A DNA stretch of 8,819 bases from Thermoplasmatota archaeon. GTDB lineage: Archaea > Thermoplasmatota > E2 > DHVEG-1. The notes under the pieces were generated by a model, which saw only the letters and a program-made list of their open reading frames with translations, was not told the DNA's origin and did not search any database. The translations under genes and the position numbers were made by a program. Below, piece after piece: positions 6,256-8,819 of this stretch. How positions within the stretch are numbered: position 1 is the stretch's first letter; every line of letters starts with the position of its first letter. The stretch covers positions 1-8,819 of the forward strand of contig JAUWIE010000105.1 of NCBI GenBank assembly GCA_030605515.1, in the 5' to 3' direction.

Positions 6256-7458
6256 ATGAACTTGGACACAATATTAGCCATAATTTCAACAAAAAACAAT
6301 CACGATCTTGAAAAAAATAAAAAAATTATTTTAACAGAATTGCAACATCTAGGTATACAACCAAAAGATCAACAAAAACTCTTACAAATAATATTGAAAA
6401 TCTCTAAAATCTCGGATAACCCTAAGACACGGCAGAGTTATCTGCAATCCTTCTTTAGGATATTTCAGGAAGGGATTGATAAAGATGGAAGAGGAAGCTC
6501 AATAATTATTGAAATCACTAAAAAATGTACAAAAAACTGTACCCATTGCTATTCAAAGTTTTCAGGACAACTACAAGAAATGCCTGATGAAATATTAAAT
6601 TCCATTATTAAATTTGCACGAAAAAATTTCAAACATATTTTCTTAACCGGAGGAGAACCAACACTAGATCCTCGAGTATTTACTTTGGCAGAAAAAAATC
6701 CTGATATTATGTTTTTTCTTTTCACAAACGGAAGTAAAATTTCAAAAGACTATGCAAAACGATTATCATCAATTGGAAATGTAATTCCTCTTATTGGTAT
6801 TGATGGAGACTCTGCAGCAACACATGATAATTTCCGAGGAGAAGGAAGTTACAATGAAGTAAGAAGTGCAATTAAAAACCTTAATGCACATAATGTTCCA
6901 TGGGGCTTTATCACTTTAGTTGCTGAAACCAATGCACAAGAAGTGTTAAGACCTGAATTCATCCAAGATAAAATAAAAAAAGGTGCGATTATTACACGAT
7001 ACCTAGAGTATCTCCCAGTTGGTCCAAAGCCTCTAAAGGAATGCATTCTTTCTGGAGAGACTTATTATAATCTTGAAAAAAGAAAAAACGAGATTATTAA
7101 ATCCGGTAAAATCTATATGCAGGAAATAGCACAATCAAAATGCAAAGGACTACTCTTTTTCACTGTCAGCGGACATATCAAAAACTGTTTTTGTTTTCAT
7201 TATGCAAAATACAATGTAACAGACGGAAATATCAAAAAATCAGTCGACAAAACACGAAGAGAATGGAGATCCTATCAATGGGACGGCGAATGCCCTATCT
7301 ATTCCGATCCTATCGGATTTAAAAACCATCTTGAAAAAATAGGATGGAAAAATATGTCAATACTTGATGAACCTTATCTTATCGATCCAGAGATCGCTAA
7401 GCAATTAATGCATAATTACAAAATTTTCCTCAAAATCAAAGCCAAAAAAGGACTATAA
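6256..7458 (+). CDS. Radical SAM enzyme with SPASM/Twitch-like C-terminal cysteine region
   Basis: This is a 400-residue radical S-adenosylmethionine protein. Residues 1-80 are a Lys-rich, mostly helical-looking extension with no motif I recognise. The core starts with IEITKKC, and the [4Fe-4S] ligands are C91-x3-C95-x2-C98. TGGEP (131-135) is the SAM-amino-group motif, FTNGS (156-160) a later core strand, and GIDGDSAATHDNFRG (181-195) matches the DG-x-HD-x-RG segment of the PqqE/anSME/AhbC-like branch. After the barrel, C296-KG, then GHIKNCFC (C311, C313), TDGNI (323-327, 'GNI') and C346 resemble a reduced SPASM domain able to hold an auxiliary cluster. The ATG at 6256 is the only reasonable start. 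The UbiA gene follows after 48 nt on the same strand. The reaction is unknown: peptide modification, heme or cofactor synthesis and lipid chemistry are all possible. Confidence 0.88.
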   Translation: MNLDTILAIISTKNNHDLEKNKKIILTELQHLGIQPKDQQKLLQIILKISKISDNPKTRQSYLQSFFRIFQEGIDKDGRGSSIIIEITKKCTKNCTHCYSKFSGQLQEMPDEILNSIIKFARKNFKHIFLTGGEPTLDPRVFTLAEKNPDIMFFLFTNGSKISKDYAKRLSSIGNVIPLIGIDGDSAATHDNFRGEGSYNEVRSAIKNLNAHNVPWGFITLVAETNAQEVLRPEFIQDKIKKGAIITRYLEYLPVGPKPLKECILSGETYYNLEKRKNEIIKSGKIYMQEIAQSKCKGLLFFTVSGHIKNCFCFHYAKYNVTDGNIKKSVDKTRREWRSYQWDGECPIYSDPIGFKNHLEKIGWKNMSILDEPYLIDPEIAKQLMHNYKIFLKIKAKKGL

Positions 7459-7480
7459 CAGCACAAATCGAAATAGAATT

Positions 7481-7492
7481 AAGTAAATATTT
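7481..7492 (+). promoter_or_regulatory. Possible internal TATA box before the UbiA gene
   Basis: The bases AAGTAAATATTT lie about 15-26 nt before the ATG at 7507 in the 48-nt gap after the radical SAM gene. No ribosome binding site precedes that ATG, so a separate leaderless transcript is possible in addition to readthrough. Evidence is weak in such AT-rich sequence. Confidence 0.25.
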
Positions 7493-7506
7493 TCTTCATA
7501 ATACTG

Positions 7507-8520
7507 ATGAGAGATCTTTTTGTCGACTACATGAGACTTATGAGACTACCTGGAATAGTAGGCCTTGCCATCACCCCTGTTATAGGAGCACTTAGCGTTA
7601 ATAACACTTCGCTATTAGCCCTTATTCCACTTTTTGCAATAGGCGTAATTTCAAAGATATATGGATTTGTCATGAACGACTATGTAGATGTTGATCTCGA
7701 CAAATTAAGCAAAGATCTTTCTCAAAGAGCACTAGTAAAAGGAACAATACCTAAAAAAAATGCATTAATCCTCATAATAACATGTTTTTTTCTAGGTTAT
7801 ATAGCTATATTCGCTTTTTTTTATCGACCTCATTCACTCTTTTTTATGGGGCTATTATGCGTTATAATTGCAGATATCCTTGGAATTGTTTATAATTTAT
7901 ATGGTAAAAAACTAATTGGATCTGATTTTTTAATAGCACTTTCTGAGTCATTGTTTCTCCTATTTGGTGCACTAGTGGTTCTGAATAATGAGCCACCTGG
8001 GCTAATTACTTGGATAATTTTCATCCTCTTATTCAATGAACAGCTGTATATGAATGCAATAGCAGGTGGGTTAAAGGATGCAGATCATGATTATTTATTA
8101 AATGTTAAAAATATCGCTCTATCATGTGGTGTTAAAGTCAGCAAAGATAAGAAAGTAATCATACCTATGAGTTTCAAAGCATTTGGGCTAGGGGAACGTT
8201 TCTTCTCAGTTTTTCTCGTGTTTGTACCTTTTCTTTTTTATGGTATTGATTTTGAAATATGGCAAATAAGTTTGCTGATTTTTTTTGCATTTTTACTACT
8301 CAGCGCAAGTGTTAGAATGCTTACTATTAGACAGTTTGAAAGAAAGGAAGTAACGAAGCTAATCTCTGCACAATTAGTTGCTTGGTATTTCCTTGTTAAT
8401 ATTATGCTTGTTTCTTTTATTGGACCAATTATTGCATTTATTTTGATTGTTTTACCTATGGTTGGATATGTTTTATTTTCTGTTATAATGGGTCAAAAAC
8501 TATTTGAACCGCAGATTTAA
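7507..8520 (+). CDS. UbiA-family membrane prenyltransferase
   Basis: This 337-residue, very hydrophobic protein has about nine membrane helices (roughly 14-32, 36-56, 86-106, 111-130, 141-160, 166-186, 232-247, 250-272 and 288-329). The first aspartate-rich motif is MNDYVDVDLDKLSKD (56-70; N57, D58, D61, D65), followed by SQRALVKG (72-79), the usual R-x(2-4)-G end of this loop. YNLYGKK (129-135) matches the YS/YN-x-x-x-K segment. The second motif is GGLKDADHDYL (187-197; D191, D195). These motifs bind the Mg-diphosphate of an isoprenyl donor; the enzyme transfers the prenyl group to an acceptor in the membrane. About 30 residues after the second motif (NIALSCGVKV... to SFKAFG) form a longer cytosolic stretch than in typical DGGGP synthase or heme O synthase. 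The acceptor cannot be named. Linkage to the radical SAM gene suggests a joint pathway. Confidence 0.9.
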   Translation: MRDLFVDYMRLMRLPGIVGLAITPVIGALSVNNTSLLALIPLFAIGVISKIYGFVMNDYVDVDLDKLSKDLSQRALVKGTIPKKNALILIITCFFLGYIAIFAFFYRPHSLFFMGLLCVIIADILGIVYNLYGKKLIGSDFLIALSESLFLLFGALVVLNNEPPGLITWIIFILLFNEQLYMNAIAGGLKDADHDYLLNVKNIALSCGVKVSKDKKVIIPMSFKAFGLGERFFSVFLVFVPFLFYGIDFEIWQISLLIFFAFLLLSASVRMLTIRQFERKEVTKLISAQLVAWYFLVNIMLVSFIGPIIAFILIVLPMVGYVLFSVIMGQKLFEPQI

Positions 8521-8633
8521 ATAAAAAGATAATTACGTTTTACCGTATAACTAAAAATAATATAGATGGAAATATATACAAAACTGTTAAATACTTGAAG
8601 TTCTGTTGTTCCTATATACAACTGGCAGATAGA
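8521..8633. other. 113-nt intergenic region before the regulator gene
   Basis: This AT-rich stretch carries a possible TATA box GTTAAATAC (8586-8594), a second TATA-like CTATATAC (8612-8619), and two near-identical repeats (see separate entry). No clear hairpin followed by a T-run ends the UbiA transcript; the only T-run nearby is TTTT at 8538-8541. Confidence 0.4.
8573..8624 (+). repeat. Direct repeat pair TATATACAA-(AA)-CTG, 40 bp apart, upstream of the regulator gene
   Basis: Copy 1 is TATATACAAAACTG at 8573-8586 and copy 2 is TATATACAACTG at 8613-8624. They differ only by two extra A residues in copy 1. The starts are exactly 40 bp apart, close to four helical turns, and copy 2 ends 9 bp before the first ATG of the regulator. 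They could be autoregulatory operator sites, or copy 2 may simply be a TATA element. Binding is inferred from position only. Confidence 0.35.
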
Positions 8634-8819
8634 ATGATGCGAACTAAAGTAGTAAATGACTCCACTGATTTAGTATCTCTATTGAGAGCTTTTGATTCAA
8701 AAACAAAAAAGGAGGTTTTCAGCGAACTTCTTATCGATTGGAAGCCATTAAGCGATATTTTATCTAAATATGGAGACGAAGGAGAATATGCTCTTGATAT
8801 TTTTGATAAAATGAAACTC
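8634..8819 (+). CDS. Archaeal ArsR/winged-helix-like transcriptional regulator, C-terminus outside window
   Basis: This was read directly from the plus strand; the frame is open to the window edge, giving 62 N-terminal residues. The N-terminus (MRTKVVNDSTDLVSLLRAFD) followed by SKTKKEVFSELLIDWKPLSD and then EYALDIFDKMKL resembles a group of archaeal winged-helix regulators often annotated as ArsR family. In those, a conserved TKVVND-DLV-LL-F start leads into the HTH, and the recognition part follows beyond where this window ends. Two adjacent ATGs (8634 and 8637) can start the protein; the second gives the usual M-x-TK beginning. No Shine-Dalgarno sequence is present. The gene is 113 nt after the UbiA stop and probably has its own promoter. 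The regulator assignment comes from remembered family resemblance and part of the domain only, so it is tentative; targets are unknown. Confidence 0.6.
   Translation, partial: MMRTKVVNDSTDLVSLLRAFDSKTKKEVFSELLIDWKPLSDILSKYGDEGEYALDIFDKMKL

Noticed and set aside
7140..7322. Second plus-strand frame inside the radical SAM gene
   Set aside because: Overlaps the C-terminal cysteine region in another frame; the main frame is intact before and after, so it is neither a frameshift nor a separate gene.
3998..8520. A single prenylated aromatic-amine pathway combining decarboxylase, YkgJ-type protein, radical SAM and UbiA
   Set aside because: The YkgJ-type gene is on the opposite strand and the decarboxylase has its own promoter; only the radical SAM and UbiA genes are plausibly linked.

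Overview
The window reads as an AT-rich archaeal chromosome segment. It carries the distal end of the ribosomal-protein spc operon (uL15, SecY, archaeal-type adenylate kinase, then an EMC3/DUF106-type membrane protein running off the left edge), a METTL5-type rRNA methyltransferase, an intron-less tRNA-Ala(GGC), and many genes with a TATA-like box about 20-28 nt before the start codon and no Shine-Dalgarno sequence, as expected for leaderless archaeal transcripts. The AdkA-type kinase, the archaeal SecY and the regulator at the right edge suggest a euryarchaeal lineage, possibly Thermoplasmatota. That placement is inference from protein character, not from a phylogeny.

Left part, minus strand (1-3771): uL15 - secY - adkA - DUF106 is the conserved archaeal order, tightly packed with 12-15 nt gaps. 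uL15 starts at TTG. The usual upstream neighbours (uS5, uL30) are missing; instead there is a 286-nt AT-rich gap with a probable promoter, and then a METTL5-like methyltransferase with a GTG start and a palindrome between its TATA box and start.

Middle (3887-6138): tRNA-Ala with the G3:U70 identity pair, then a long group II PLP-dependent decarboxylase of the aromatic-amino-acid type on the plus strand. It converges (20-nt gap) on a YkgJ-type cysteine-cluster protein on the minus strand. The best starts of both are internal ATGs fixed by TATA boxes rather than the longest reading frames.

Right part, plus strand (6256-8819): a radical SAM enzyme with a SPASM/Twitch-like C-terminal cysteine region, diverging from the YkgJ gene, is followed 48 nt later by a UbiA-family membrane prenyltransferase. 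The two may form an unassigned modification pathway. The window ends inside an archaeal ArsR/winged-helix-like regulator whose upstream region holds two near-identical TATATACAA-type repeats 40 bp apart.

The left block serves protein synthesis, membrane insertion and nucleotide balance. The radical SAM-UbiA pair is the most likely place for undescribed biochemistry. No CRISPR array, insertion sequence, rRNA gene or integration site was seen.
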